Positions 46,379 through 56,891 of a stretch of 64,000 nt of DNA are shown piece by piece. The notes beneath the pieces were generated by a model. The model made no database searches. It was not told the origin of the DNA and saw only the letters and a program-made list of their open reading frames with translations. Source of the DNA: an uncultured Nostocoides sp. (lineage in GTDB: Bacteria; Actinomycetota; Actinomycetes; Actinomycetales; Dermatophilaceae); the NCBI GenBank assembly GCA_937873315.1, contig CALMQX010000026.1, positions 1 through 64,000 of the forward strand, in the 5' to 3' direction. A program made the position numbers and the translations under genes. Each line of letters starts with the position of its first letter. The stretch's first letter is position 1.

Positions 46379-46870
46379 CAAAAACTCCCCTGCATCCCCT
46401 ATCCGGCCCTCGCCGAATTTGCCCCACCCTAGGGCACGCGCCTGCCCTGGTCCACCCGTCCTTTGCTCCGGCTGCCGACCAGACCCCCAGACACCCAGAC
46501 AAAGGTGAAGGGCCCTTTCCACGTATGAGGTGCAAAGGGCCCTTCGGTGGGCGCGCAGGTGACCGCGTGTCCGATGGTCTCGTCCTGACGCTCCCTGCCA
46601 GTCACCGGGCCGGTCTGCGGAGGTTTCCCTCGCAGTCGAATCGTCTCTCTCGAGTCCATCCCGCTCGTTCCGAGGAACTTGCGTAGGAAGAACGTATCTC
46701 GTGAAAATCGTTGCGCGCAAGGGATTTTCGAAAGATTTCCGACATTCCTCAGTGTCCACAGTGCCATCCACCGGATCGGTGCACTTATCCCCCGAAATGC
46801 GGCCTTATCCACCGGGTCTCCACCGGCAGGCTGTGGAGAAGTCTTCGAGTCGAAGGGGCTGGATGGGCGC
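46379..46870. other. Gene-free 492-base stretch between uppS and the secreted paralogues
   Basis: Contains the hairpin at 46507-46545 and a stretch with lower GC at 46680-46850 (TTTTCGAAAGATTT, repeated TTATCC and TGTGGA-like words). I see no gene. It must hold the promoter of the secreted pair and the end of the uppS transcript. Confidence 0.6.
46507..46545. terminator. 12-bp perfect hairpin upstream of the secreted pair
   Basis: Arms 46507-46518 (GAAGGGCCCTTT) and 46534-46545 are perfect complements with a 15-base loop. Each arm is itself close to palindromic (AAGGGCCCTT). It is 325 bases past the uppS stop and could end that transcript. Confidence 0.6.
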
Positions 46871-47671
46871 CTATGCGCCCTCGATCGACGGCGCCGGAGC
46901 GTCGACGGCGCCGCCATACCGGCGCTCACGGTCGACATACGTCTGGATCGCGGCCCACAGATCGCGGCGGTCATAGTCCGGCCAGAGTCGGTCTTGAAAG
47001 ACCATCTCGGCATACGCGCTTTGCCACAGCAGGAAGTTGGACGTCCGCTGCTCCCCCGAGCTGCGCACAAAGAGGTCGACATCGGGCATGTCCGGCTCCG
47101 GCAGGTAGCGCGCCAGGGTGCGCTCATCGACCGAGCCAGCTCGCAAGCGCCCTCGGGCGACATCCTCTGCCAGCCTTCGGGCAGCATCGCCCAACTCGGC
47201 GCGCCCGCCATAGTTCACGCAGAAATAGAGCGTCAGGCCGGTGTTGTGACGGGTCATCTCCTGCGCCGTCTCGAGTTCCTTGATCACCGACCCCCAGAGG
47301 CGTGGCCGTCGGCCCACCCAGCGCATCCGCACGCCCCACTCGTCGAGCTGATCGCGCCTGCGGCGGATCACATCCCGATTGAAGCCCATGAGGAAGCGGA
47401 CTTCGTCTGGCGAGCGCTTCCAGTTCTCCGTGGAGAAGGCATAGGCCGAGAGGTGGGTGACGCCGACCTCGATGGCACCGGCCACCACGTCGAGGAGCGC
47501 CGCCTCGCCTGCCTCATGGCCCTTGGTCCGAGGCAGACCCCGCTGATTAGCCCACCGGCCGTTGCCATCCATGACGATGGCGACGTGGGCCGGAAGCCGC
47601 TCGGCCGGGATCGCCGGGGGCTGCGCACCGCTGGGATGCGCGAAGGGGCGCGCATAGGCCGGGGTAATCAC
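46871..47671 (-). CDS. uppS: Isoprenyl transferase (undecaprenyl diphosphate synthase type)
   Basis: Makes the long polyprenyl carrier for cell wall synthesis. The 266-residue cis-prenyltransferase has [23 protein letters not shown] (catalytic Asp35), [14 protein letters not shown] and the C-terminal [24 protein letters not shown]. The GTG start overlaps the recO stop (GTGA). Chain length cannot be told apart from decaprenyl synthases by sequence alone. Confidence 0.95.
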   Translation of the reverse strand: MITPAYARPFAHPSGAQPPAIPAERLPAHVAIVMDGNGRWANQRGLPRTKGHEAGEAALLDVVAGAIEVGVTHLSAYAFSTENWKRSPDEVRFLMGFNRDVIRRRRDQLDEWGVRMRWVGRRPRLWGSVIKELETAQEMTRHNTGLTLYFCVNYGGRAELGDAARRLAEDVARGRLRAGSVDERTLARYLPEPDMPDVDLFVRSSGEQRTSNFLLWQSAYAEMVFQDRLWPDYDRRDLWAAIQTYVDRERRYGGAVDAPAPSIEGA

Positions 47672-48393
47672 CGCTCCACCATACGGAGACTGCGAATGCC
47701 GCGCTCAAGGTGCCACTGGAGGAATGCCGCGGTCAGGCCGGCACCCTCCCGGCGATGCCGCTCATCGGCAGCATCGGCGATGGCCCAGTCACCACTGAGC
47801 AGGGCGGCCAGAAGTCGCAGAGTCTCTGGAGCGGGGGCCGCCGAGCCCGGCGGACGACAGGCCGGGCAGACCGATCCGCCAGCCACGATGTGGAAGGCTG
47901 CGTGCGGGCCGGCCGCGCCACATTTAGCACAGTCGTAGAAGCTCGGCGCCCACCCCGAGATCGCGAGCGCCCGGAGCAGGTAGGCATCGAGCACCAGCCC
48001 CGGGTCATGCTCCTGGTGGGCCAGCGAGCGCAGAGCTCCCTGGAGCAGCAGGTAATGCTGCAGCGCGGGCACCCGGTCCTCGGTCAGCCGCTCAGCCGTC
48101 TCCAGCATCGAGCACGCTGCCGTCCAGGCGACATAGTCCTGACTCAGGGTGTCGCCATAGGTCTCCAGCGTGACCGCCTGGGTGACGGTGTCGAGATTGC
48201 GGCCCTCGAAGCACTGCAGGTCCACCACCATGCCGGGCTCCAAGCGGGCGCCGAAGCGGCTCTTGGTGCGCCGCACCCCCTTGCCGACCACGCGGATTCG
48301 CCCCAGGTTGCGCGCCAGCGCCACGACAATGCGATCGGCTTCGCCGAGCTTGTACGTGCGCAGGACGATCGCCTGGTCGCGGTAGAGGGGCAC
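47668..48393 (-). CDS. recO: DNA repair protein RecO
   Basis: Recombination mediator that helps load RecA at gaps. The 241-residue protein has the N-terminal OB fold ([39 protein letters not shown]), a helical domain and a zinc motif CAKCG ... CPACR. The GTG at 48393 gives the standard N terminus. It is coupled to uppS. Confidence 0.94.
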   Translation of the reverse strand: MPLYRDQAIVLRTYKLGEADRIVVALARNLGRIRVVGKGVRRTKSRFGARLEPGMVVDLQCFEGRNLDTVTQAVTLETYGDTLSQDYVAWTAACSMLETAERLTEDRVPALQHYLLLQGALRSLAHQEHDPGLVLDAYLLRALAISGWAPSFYDCAKCGAAGPHAAFHIVAGGSVCPACRPPGSAAPAPETLRLLAALLSGDWAIADAADERHRREGAGLTAAFLQWHLERGIRSLRMVER

Positions 48394-48450
48394 CGCACCA
48401 TTGTGCGTTCCCGGCCCTCCCGATCCCGGGATTTCGGGCCACCCCTCCCG

Positions 48451-48528
48451 CCTCTGGATTTCGGGGTCACCCCGAAATCCCCAGTTCGTCGGACTTTCCT
48501 TCCGTGCAGTTCTAGGGAAAGCCTTGCG
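48451..48528. repeat. Double-hairpin dispersed repeat, copy 2 (78 bp)
   Basis: Same unit as 36815-36892. The first palindrome (48456-48480) is identical over all 25 bases, and the second stem (GGACTTTCC at 48491) is slightly decayed. This copy lies between the divergent recO and alkB genes, so it is not simply a terminator. Confidence 0.85.
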
Positions 48529-48561
48529 TCGAGGCGGCGCGCGACATCCAGGCAACGCTAT

Positions 48562-48577
48562 TCGAACATCTGTATGA
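48562..48577 (+). promoter_or_regulatory. Candidate LexA box ahead of alkB
   Basis: TCGAACATCTGTATGA has one perfect half (TCGAAC) and a 4/6 second half of the SOS box. It ends 7 bases before the alkB ATG, which would block expression well. Confidence 0.55.
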
Positions 48578-48584
48578 TCGTCGT

Positions 48585-49208
48585 ATGCCGCTGCAAGGAT
48601 CCCTCCTCGATCTCGACGAGGAGTTGCGCCTGCATCCGGTCGCAGACGGTCTCCAACGGCGAGAGCTCGGCCTCGGCGCATGGCTCGACCTCCGCCCCGG
48701 GCTGGTGACCGGCGCGGACCTCCTCTTCACCGAGCTCCTGCGATGCGTCCCGTGGCGCGCCGAGCGCCGCCAGATGTACGACCGAGTCCTCGACGTCCCG
48801 CGGCTGCTCGCCTACTACCCCGAGGGGGCCACCCTCCCGCACCCGATGGTTGAGGAATGCCGCCGCCTCCTGAGCGAGCACTACGCGCAGGAGTTGGGCG
48901 AGCCATTCGCAACAGCCGGCCTGTGCCTTTATCGCGACGGCAAGGACTCGGTCGCCTGGCATGGTGATCGCACCGGCCGCTCATGGGACGAGGACACCAT
49001 GATCGCGATCGTCTCCCTCGGATCGGCACGCGACCTAGCCCTGCGCCCGCGCGGTGGCGGGCCATCCATCAAAGTCGCCGCCGGACACGGCGACCTCATC
49101 GTCATGGGCGGCAGCTGCCAACGCACGTGGGATCACGCCGTCCTGAAGACCACCCGGGCCGTCGGGCCACGGATCTCCATCCAGTTCAGAGTGCGCGGCG
49201 TGCGCTGA
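48585..49208 (+). CDS. alkB: AlkB-like 2-oxoglutarate/Fe(II) dioxygenase
   Basis: Oxidative demethylation of alkylated DNA or RNA bases. The 207-residue protein has the iron motif HGDRTG (His-x-Asp), the distal His in WDHAVLKT, and the 2-oxoglutarate Arg in GPRISIQFR. RLLAYYPEGATLPHP is the usual substrate-side segment. It may be SOS-controlled through the site at 48562-48577. The start codon lies inside a GTATGCCG octamer. Substrate preference is not visible. Confidence 0.9.
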   Translation: MPLQGSLLDLDEELRLHPVADGLQRRELGLGAWLDLRPGLVTGADLLFTELLRCVPWRAERRQMYDRVLDVPRLLAYYPEGATLPHPMVEECRRLLSEHYAQELGEPFATAGLCLYRDGKDSVAWHGDRTGRSWDEDTMIAIVSLGSARDLALRPRGGGPSIKVAAGHGDLIVMGGSCQRTWDHAVLKTTRAVGPRISIQFRVRGVR

Positions 49209-49229
49209 GGGCCCACCCGGTGCGAACTA

Positions 49230-51080
<1,851 letters not shown>

Positions 51081-51084
51081 TCAT

Positions 51085-51130
51085 CTCGTCTGCGGTGCTC
51101 GGCCGGGCGCACGCCAGTCTCCGCGACGAG
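51085..51130 (-). promoter_or_regulatory. Leader stem ahead of leuA
   Basis: Arms 51121-51130 and 51085-51095 pair over 10 bp with one bulged base, directly between the leader peptide stop (51140) and the weak leuA ribosome site (51066-51084). No T-tract follows. This fits control of translation initiation rather than a classical terminator, similar to the LEU-type element reported for actinobacterial leuA. Confidence 0.55.
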
Positions 51131-51139
51131 GGGGGCCGA

Positions 51140-51181
51140 CTAGGCCTCGCCGCGGCAGCGAAGGAGGAGGAATCCATGCAT
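51140..51181 (-). CDS. Leucine leader peptide of leuA
   Basis: A 13-residue frame, MHGFLLLRCRGEA, with three consecutive leucine codons (CTC CTC CTT). It lies 74 bases upstream of leuA. Ribosome stalling at these codons under leucine shortage would expose the downstream leader. No ribosome site precedes the ATG, so a leaderless start is likely. Leucine leaders ahead of leuA are known in actinobacteria. Confidence 0.8.
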   Translation of the reverse strand: MHGFLLLRCRGEA

Positions 51182-51258
51182 GATGCGTCAAGTATGCCGT
51201 GTGCCCACCACCGCGCCAACCCTGGGTCCACGTTCCGGTCGGGGTCGGAGCAGATAGC

Positions 51259-52014
51259 TCAGCGCCGCCAGCGCACCGAAAGGCAGGTCACGCAGCCCTC
51301 GAGCTTCTCGAACTCGGAGATGTCCACAGCCGTGATCCGGTAGCCGCGAGCCGCGAGAAGGTCGGCTGTCCTCGGCGCCGAGGCCGCCATGAGCAAGTGA
51401 TCCTCCGCAAGCAGGACCACGTGTGCCCCGCCTTCCTCGGGCATCCCCTCGTAGCTCGCAAAAGCCTCAGGGTCATCGACCACGGGGTCCCAGCCGATGA
51501 TCGTGCCATTCGGGAGCGCGGTCACCGCGGACTTCAAGTGCAGGGCGCGCTCGACCGGGACGGCCTGCACCCGCCAGCCGTGGGGACTCAGCAGATCGGC
51601 CAATGCCGCGATGCCCGCACCATTGGTGCGGCCACCCAGGCCGACGTATGCCGTCCGTCCGACCTTGAGCACATCGCCGCCGTCGAGCGTGCCTTCCCCG
51701 CTCACCCGAGCCACCTGCAAACCGAGGTCCCGCACCACGGGCTCGACCCCGACAACTTCCGGTTTGCGTTCTGCCGCACCGGGATTGGTCAGGACGGCCA
51801 GGTCATCGAAGATCACCACGGCATCCTCGATGAACACCGAATCGGGGCAGTCCTGGGCGGCCGGCACCTCAACGGTGCTCCAGCCTGCTGCCCTCAGGGC
51901 ATCGGCATACGCCCCCCATTGGACCTTCGCGAGGTCGACATCCACCGGCACCCGGTCGACGTGAGTGACCAGGCCTTCTGCGAGCCGATCGCTAGGACGG
52001 CGAAGAAGTGCCAC
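51259..52014 (-). CDS. Dimethylargininase (DDAH-type amidinohydrolase)
   Basis: Member of the guanidino-modifying enzymes; hydrolyses methylated arginines to citrulline and methylamines. The 251-residue protein begins VALLRRPSDRLAEGLVTHVDR and has DSVFIEDAVVIFDD, GEGTLDGGDVLKVG, the catalytic His in LHLKSAVTAL and the catalytic Cys in LEGCVTCLSVR. The GTG at 52014 gives the family start; the open frame extends to 52128 without similarity. It is divergent from an amino acid permease, which might import its substrate. Confidence 0.87.
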   Translation of the reverse strand: MALLRRPSDRLAEGLVTHVDRVPVDVDLAKVQWGAYADALRAAGWSTVEVPAAQDCPDSVFIEDAVVIFDDLAVLTNPGAAERKPEVVGVEPVVRDLGLQVARVSGEGTLDGGDVLKVGRTAYVGLGGRTNGAGIAALADLLSPHGWRVQAVPVERALHLKSAVTALPNGTIIGWDPVVDDPEAFASYEGMPEEGGAHVVLLAEDHLLMAASAPRTADLLAARGYRITAVDISEFEKLEGCVTCLSVRWRR

Positions 52015-52115
52015 ATTCTGAGACCGGTTTCCGGAAATCTTCCTGCCCTCTCGCTTACTCAGCGGTAGTTCAATACGTTGACCACCACCATAGGGTGACC
52101 AGGAGGTTAGTACAC

Positions 52116-53618
52116 GTGTCTGCCGCACCGCACGCGCCGCGTTCCTTGGGGGAACAGCTACGCCGTCGCAAGCCGATCGTTTTCCGCCACGAGCACCATG
52201 AGGGACAGGAGCTCGCCCGCAACCTCAGCACGTTCCAGCTGACGATGTTCGGGGTCGGCGCAACCGTCGGAACCGGGATCTTCTTCGTTCTCGGTGAGGC
52301 GGTGCCCAAGGCAGGACCTGCCGTCTTGGTTTCCTTCGTTATTGCCGCGTTCGCCGCCGGCCTGTCCGCGCTCTGTTATGCCGAGCTCGCGAGCGCCATT
52401 CCGGTCAGCGGATCGACCTACTCCTATGCCTATCACTCGATGGGTGAGCTGGTCGCCGTCATCATTGCCGGGTGCGTGCTCCTGGAGTACGGCGTGGCCG
52501 CTGGGGCGGTCGCGGTCGGCTGGAGTGGCTACTTCAACGAGCTCGTGCACTCGCTCTTCGGGGTCTCATTGCCCACGGCCTTGACCGTCTCGCCCATCCC
52601 GGGCACCGACGGTGAAGCGACCGGCGGGCTGATCAACCTGCCCGCGGTCATCCTCGTTCTGCTGTGCATGCTCCTGCTCATGCGGGGCGCGTCAGAGTCG
52701 GCCAAGCTCAACGCCATCATGGTGCTGATCAAGCTCGGCGTCCTGACCCTTTTCGCCATCATCGGATTCACTGCCTTCAACGCTGACCACTTCTCCAACT
52801 TCTTCGGTTCGGGCTTCGCCGGCGTCAGCGCGGCCGCAGGCACGATCTTCTTCTCTTTCATCGGACTCGACGCCGTCGCCACTGCCGGCGAAGAGGTCAA
52901 GAACCCACAAAAGGCCCTCCCCCGAGCCATCATCGGCGCCCTGGTGATCGTCTCCCTGGTGTATATCGCGGTCGCGGCCGCCGGGATCGCCGCCAAGCCC
53001 GTGGACTTCTTCTCCACTCCCGAAGCAGCTGAAGCGGGTCTGGCCCAGATCCTCAAGGACATCACGGGTACCGAGGTATGGAGCACCATCCTGGCTGCCG
53101 GAGCGGTCATCTCGATCTTCTCGGTCACCCTGGTCACTCTGTACGGCCAGACCCGGATCCTCTTTGCGATCGGGCGCGATGGCCTGATCCCCAAGCGATT
53201 CCTCGAGGTCAACCCCAAGACCATGACCCCGACCTTCAACACCATCGTGGTGTCAGTCATCGTGGCCCTCATCGGCGGTTTCGTTCCCGCTGACTACCTC
53301 TGGGACACGGTCTCCATCGGCACCCTGATGGCCTTTTCCGTGGTGGCCATCGGCATCATCATCATGCGACGCACCCACCCCGACCTTGAGCGCCCGTTCA
53401 AGATCCCGGGGTACCCGGTCACGCCCATCCTCACCGTGCTGGTCTGCGGCTACATCATGTGGGGCCTGGCCGGAATCACCTGGGTCATCTTCTTCACCTG
53501 GATCGCGATTGTGCTGGCGTTCTACTTCTTCTATGGCCGGCATAAGGCCACCTTGAACACCTATGTCGACCTCGAAGAGATCGCTGAACCCCGCGGTGAC
53601 GAGGAGAAGACCAAGTGA
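52116..53618 (+). CDS. APC-family cationic amino acid permease
   Basis: The 500-residue protein has 12-13 membrane segments and the APC consensus FGVGATVGTGIFFVLGEAVPKAGPAVLVSF. It resembles the CAT branch (YajO/RocE/YfnA-like) with GLDAVATAGEEVKNPQKALPRAIIGAL. GTG start at 52116 with AGGAGG 9 bases upstream. The stop overlaps the next gene, a universal stress protein (GTGA), a pairing common in this transporter branch. Confidence 0.92.
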   Translation: MSAAPHAPRSLGEQLRRRKPIVFRHEHHEGQELARNLSTFQLTMFGVGATVGTGIFFVLGEAVPKAGPAVLVSFVIAAFAAGLSALCYAELASAIPVSGSTYSYAYHSMGELVAVIIAGCVLLEYGVAAGAVAVGWSGYFNELVHSLFGVSLPTALTVSPIPGTDGEATGGLINLPAVILVLLCMLLLMRGASESAKLNAIMVLIKLGVLTLFAIIGFTAFNADHFSNFFGSGFAGVSAAAGTIFFSFIGLDAVATAGEEVKNPQKALPRAIIGALVIVSLVYIAVAAAGIAAKPVDFFSTPEAAEAGLAQILKDITGTEVWSTILAAGAVISIFSVTLVTLYGQTRILFAIGRDGLIPKRFLEVNPKTMTPTFNTIVVSVIVALIGGFVPADYLWDTVSIGTLMAFSVVAIGIIIMRRTHPDLERPFKIPGYPVTPILTVLVCGYIMWGLAGITWVIFFTWIAIVLAFYFFYGRHKATLNTYVDLEEIAEPRGDEEKTK

Positions 53619-54499
53619 CCATCCTCGTCGGGTACAGCCCGCACAAGGATGACGTCGGTGTTCTCGAGCTGGGGGCCCAGTTGGCGCGATCCGCAGGCGA
53701 GAGTCTGCACGCCGTCACCGTCGTTCCCGAAGGCTGGGCTACTCCTGTCGCCGGCGACACCGACCGGGACTTTAAGGACTGGGCCGCCGAGGAAGGCGAG
53801 GCCAGCGCCGCCGAGGCGTTGGCGCACCTGGCCGAGATTCCGGACGTGGAGAGTTCAGCGAGCTGGGTCAGCGGCCGTTCGGTCCCTCAGGCACTCCTCG
53901 CCGTGGCCGCCAGCCAGCAGGCAGACCTCCTCGTGGTGGGTTCGGGCGAGAATGGCCCTCGTGGCGTAGTCACCGTCACCTCAAAGACCGACCGCCTGCT
54001 GCACTCCTCGGACGTGCCGATCGCGATCGCTCCTCGGGGATATCACGCTGGCTCAGCCATGCGGGTACGCCGGGTCACCGTCGGATTCCGTGATGACGAC
54101 GCCACCTGGACCTTGTTGGATCGGGTGGCAGGGATCTGCCGAGACACCCAGTCGGTGCTTCGGGTGGCGACTTTTGCCATCAGACGGCGGGCCATGGTGA
54201 CCTCAGCGATGCGGGGCGCCGAGGATCTGGTCTTCGAGCAGTGGCGCACCCAGGCCAGGGCCGCACAGTCGGAGGCTGACGAACATCTGCGTTCCATCGG
54301 GTTCGGCGACAACGACCTCGAGCTGGTCGTTGCCGAAGGACGGTCCTTTGGCGGTGCGATGGACGGCCTGGAGTGGGACAAGGGAGATGTGCTCGTCGTG
54401 GGCTCGTCCTCGACGCACCCGCTCGCCCACGTCTTCCTTGGGTCCAGCGCGGCCAAGATCCTGCGGAACTCGACAGTTCCGGTGGTCGTCGTCCCCTAG
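53615..54499 (+). CDS. Universal stress protein, two tandem domains
   Basis: The 294-residue protein has two UspA folds (about 1-140 and 146-294). The first ends in VVGSGENGPRGVVTVTSKTDRLLHSSDVPIAIAP and the second in VVGSSSTHPLAHVFLGSSAAKILRNSTVPVVVVP, both with the G-x2-G-x9-G-[ST] type nucleotide-binding loop in some form. It is cotranslated with the permease and may modulate it. Confidence 0.92.
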   Translation: MTILVGYSPHKDDVGVLELGAQLARSAGESLHAVTVVPEGWATPVAGDTDRDFKDWAAEEGEASAAEALAHLAEIPDVESSASWVSGRSVPQALLAVAASQQADLLVVGSGENGPRGVVTVTSKTDRLLHSSDVPIAIAPRGYHAGSAMRVRRVTVGFRDDDATWTLLDRVAGICRDTQSVLRVATFAIRRRAMVTSAMRGAEDLVFEQWRTQARAAQSEADEHLRSIGFGDNDLELVVAEGRSFGGAMDGLEWDKGDVLVVGSSSTHPLAHVFLGSSAAKILRNSTVPVVVVP

Positions 54500-54533
54500 G
54501 CCCGCACCCTGGCAACGCCGCTGCTGCCAGCCC

Positions 54534-56891
54534 TCAATGAGCCATGGACAGCGCGGCGAGCGCGGCATTCACGATCGCCCCAGAAGTGAGGTCATGGATC
54601 TCATAGAGGTCCTCCACCGTTCCTGACTGGCCGAAATCGTCGACCCCGAGCGAGACACACGGGACCCCGAGCGCTGATCCGAGCCAAGCCAGCGCATGGG
54701 ACGAGGCATCGTGTGCCGTGACCACCGGTGCCCGTCCATCGAAGGCAGCGCGGAATTCCCCTGGAAGTGACGGAGTCGAGGCCGTGCGAATGGCTTGACG
54801 GAGCCCTCCTTGCCAGGCTCGGTACAGCCGATCCGCCGAGGTCAGGTCAACGACGTGGGCACCCACGCCCTCGCCCTCTAGTTCCTCGGCGGCCTCAAGT
54901 AGCTCGGGGAGGATGGCGCCGCAACCCACCAGTTGAACGGTGGGCGCATCCTTGGGCGCGGCAGCCTCCCTGAGCCGGTAGGCGCCGGCCAGCACGCAGC
55001 GTTTCAGCACACTATCCCCAAGCCGTGCCCGTGCGGCCTCGAAAGGACCCTGATCCAGAGGCCTCGTCGAGAGCCGGAAGTACGTCGAACCTGGGTCGGT
55101 CGTCGGGTCCGACATGGTTGCCAGCGCGTCGCAGAGCAGCCAGTCGACAGCCGTGGCGTATGCCGGCTCCAACAGCGTCGTATTCGGTAGTTCGAGCCCG
55201 ACCGAAGCAGTGATCGTGGACTGATGCGCGCCACCTTCGGGCGCCAAGGTCACTCCAGAAGGCGTTCCGGCCACCACGAATCGTGAGCCGGAGTAGGCGG
55301 CATAGACGAAGGCATCTAAACCCCTTAAGACGAAGGGGTCGTAGAGCGTCCCCACCGGGAGCAGAGACTCCCCCGAATGTTCCCCCGCGAGTCCAAGCAT
55401 GCCGAGCAACAAGAAGAGGTTCATCTCCGAGATACCAAGTTCGAGATGCTGACCTGCAGGACTCTCCGCCCACTGGAGCAAGGGATCCGCACTCCACATG
55501 TGCTTGTCCACAGGCGAGAAGACCCCGGTTCGATTGATGAATCCGGCGAGATTCGTCGACGTGGCCACATCAGGGGCAGTGGTGACCAGCCGGGAACCGA
55601 CTCCGTCCACCCGACTCAACGCGACCAGGGTCCGGCCGAAGGCATCCTGCGTCGAGATCGGCCGCGACGTCGCAATCCCTGTTTCGGGAGGCACCAACAC
55701 GCTCGTTCGCTTCCGGAGTGCATCTCGCCGGAGTCGCTCGGCTCGCTGACCCACCCAGCGGCCAGCAAGGGATTGGGGATCGAGGCGGTTCCACTCGTCT
55801 GGCGCGGTGAGCCCCTGTTTCTCTCGGAGGTGGTCGATCTGCTCCTTTGACAGCAGGCTGGAGTGGTTGCGGGCGCTGCCCGCGGTCGGCAAGCCCCATC
55901 CTTTGACGGTGTACGCGAACACGACGCTGGGTCGGTCACTCACCGCGTCACACTCGGCATAGGCTCGCAACATAGCCACGGGGTCGTGCCCCCCGAGGTC
56001 GGTGACCAACTCGGCCAAGGCGACGTCATCGAGACCGGCGCAGAGGTCTTGGACGGCTGCAGGTGCTCCCTCAAGGAACCTCTGCCGCACAGCCGCGCTC
56101 TCAAGCCCAAAGAGCGATTGGTACTTCTCGTTGGGCATGGCATCAATCCACGCCTCGAGTTCAGCGCCGCCAGGTTCGGCGAATGCCGCACGTAGCTGCG
56201 GCCCATACTTCACCTCAACGACGTGCCATCCGGCCGCTTCGAACTGAGCGCGCCACTGGTGAATGCGAATTCCTGGTATCACCCGGTCTAGGGACTGCCG
56301 GTTCAGGTCGACGATCCACATCACGTTGCCAAGGCCATGGGTGATCGGATCAGCAATCGCCTCCCAAACACTGCCCTCGTCCAGCTCGGCATCACCGAGA
56401 AGGGCAACGAAACGGCTACTGGGCCGCGGACCAAAGTGCGCGTCGACGTAGCGTCGAGTCACCGCGGCGAAGAGAGTGGCCGCAGGCCCAAGTCCCACCG
56501 AGCCCGTCGAGAAATCGACTCGATCGGGATCTTTGGTGCGCGACGGGTAGGACTGCAAACCACCGCGCGACCGCAGCCGGGTGAGGTACGACTGGTCGAG
56601 TTCCCCAAGCAGGTACTCGATCGCGTGGAACACGGGCGCCGCGTGAGGCTTGACCGCGACCAAGTCCGATCGTTCAAGGTGAGCGAACCACAGAGCGGTC
56701 ATCGCGGTGACCAGGCTCGCGCTGCTGGCTTGGTGGCCGCCCACCTTCACCCCGTCTCCGGTGGCTCGGTCGCGGTTCGCAGCATCCACCATGCGGGTGG
56801 CGAGCCACAGCACCCGCTGTTCGATCTCTCGCAGGACGCTGGTGTCACAGGCAACCTCCCCTGTGTCTGCCATAGTGTCCAGGCTCATCAT
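54534..56891 (-). CDS. 2-oxoacid dehydrogenase E1, homodimeric AceE-like (MdeB type)
   Basis: Thiamine diphosphate enzyme of 785 residues. The cofactor motif is LLGDAELDEGSVWEAIADPITHGLGNVMWIVDLNRQSLD (about 163-201), which parallels GDGEMDEPE in AceE, and TGSVGLGPAA precedes it. Sequence order matches homodimeric pyruvate dehydrogenase E1, but it is about 100 residues shorter. In Pseudomonas putida, mdeB encodes such a protein next to methionine gamma-lyase (mdeA) and an Lrp regulator, and acts on 2-oxobutyrate. The same trio is present here, with a 4-base overlap to the lyase gene. No E2/E3 genes are near, so it must borrow them from elsewhere. Confidence 0.85.
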   Translation of the reverse strand: MMSLDTMADTGEVACDTSVLREIEQRVLWLATRMVDAANRDRATGDGVKVGGHQASSASLVTAMTALWFAHLERSDLVAVKPHAAPVFHAIEYLLGELDQSYLTRLRSRGGLQSYPSRTKDPDRVDFSTGSVGLGPAATLFAAVTRRYVDAHFGPRPSSRFVALLGDAELDEGSVWEAIADPITHGLGNVMWIVDLNRQSLDRVIPGIRIHQWRAQFEAAGWHVVEVKYGPQLRAAFAEPGGAELEAWIDAMPNEKYQSLFGLESAAVRQRFLEGAPAAVQDLCAGLDDVALAELVTDLGGHDPVAMLRAYAECDAVSDRPSVVFAYTVKGWGLPTAGSARNHSSLLSKEQIDHLREKQGLTAPDEWNRLDPQSLAGRWVGQRAERLRRDALRKRTSVLVPPETGIATSRPISTQDAFGRTLVALSRVDGVGSRLVTTAPDVATSTNLAGFINRTGVFSPVDKHMWSADPLLQWAESPAGQHLELGISEMNLFLLLGMLGLAGEHSGESLLPVGTLYDPFVLRGLDAFVYAAYSGSRFVVAGTPSGVTLAPEGGAHQSTITASVGLELPNTTLLEPAYATAVDWLLCDALATMSDPTTDPGSTYFRLSTRPLDQGPFEAARARLGDSVLKRCVLAGAYRLREAAAPKDAPTVQLVGCGAILPELLEAAEELEGEGVGAHVVDLTSADRLYRAWQGGLRQAIRTASTPSLPGEFRAAFDGRAPVVTAHDASSHALAWLGSALGVPCVSLGVDDFGQSGTVEDLYEIHDLTSGAIVNAALAALSMAH

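Noticed and set aside
48421-48440. Third partial copy of the double-hairpin repeat
   Set aside because: Only GGGATTTCGGG is shared just before copy 2; too short to call a copy.
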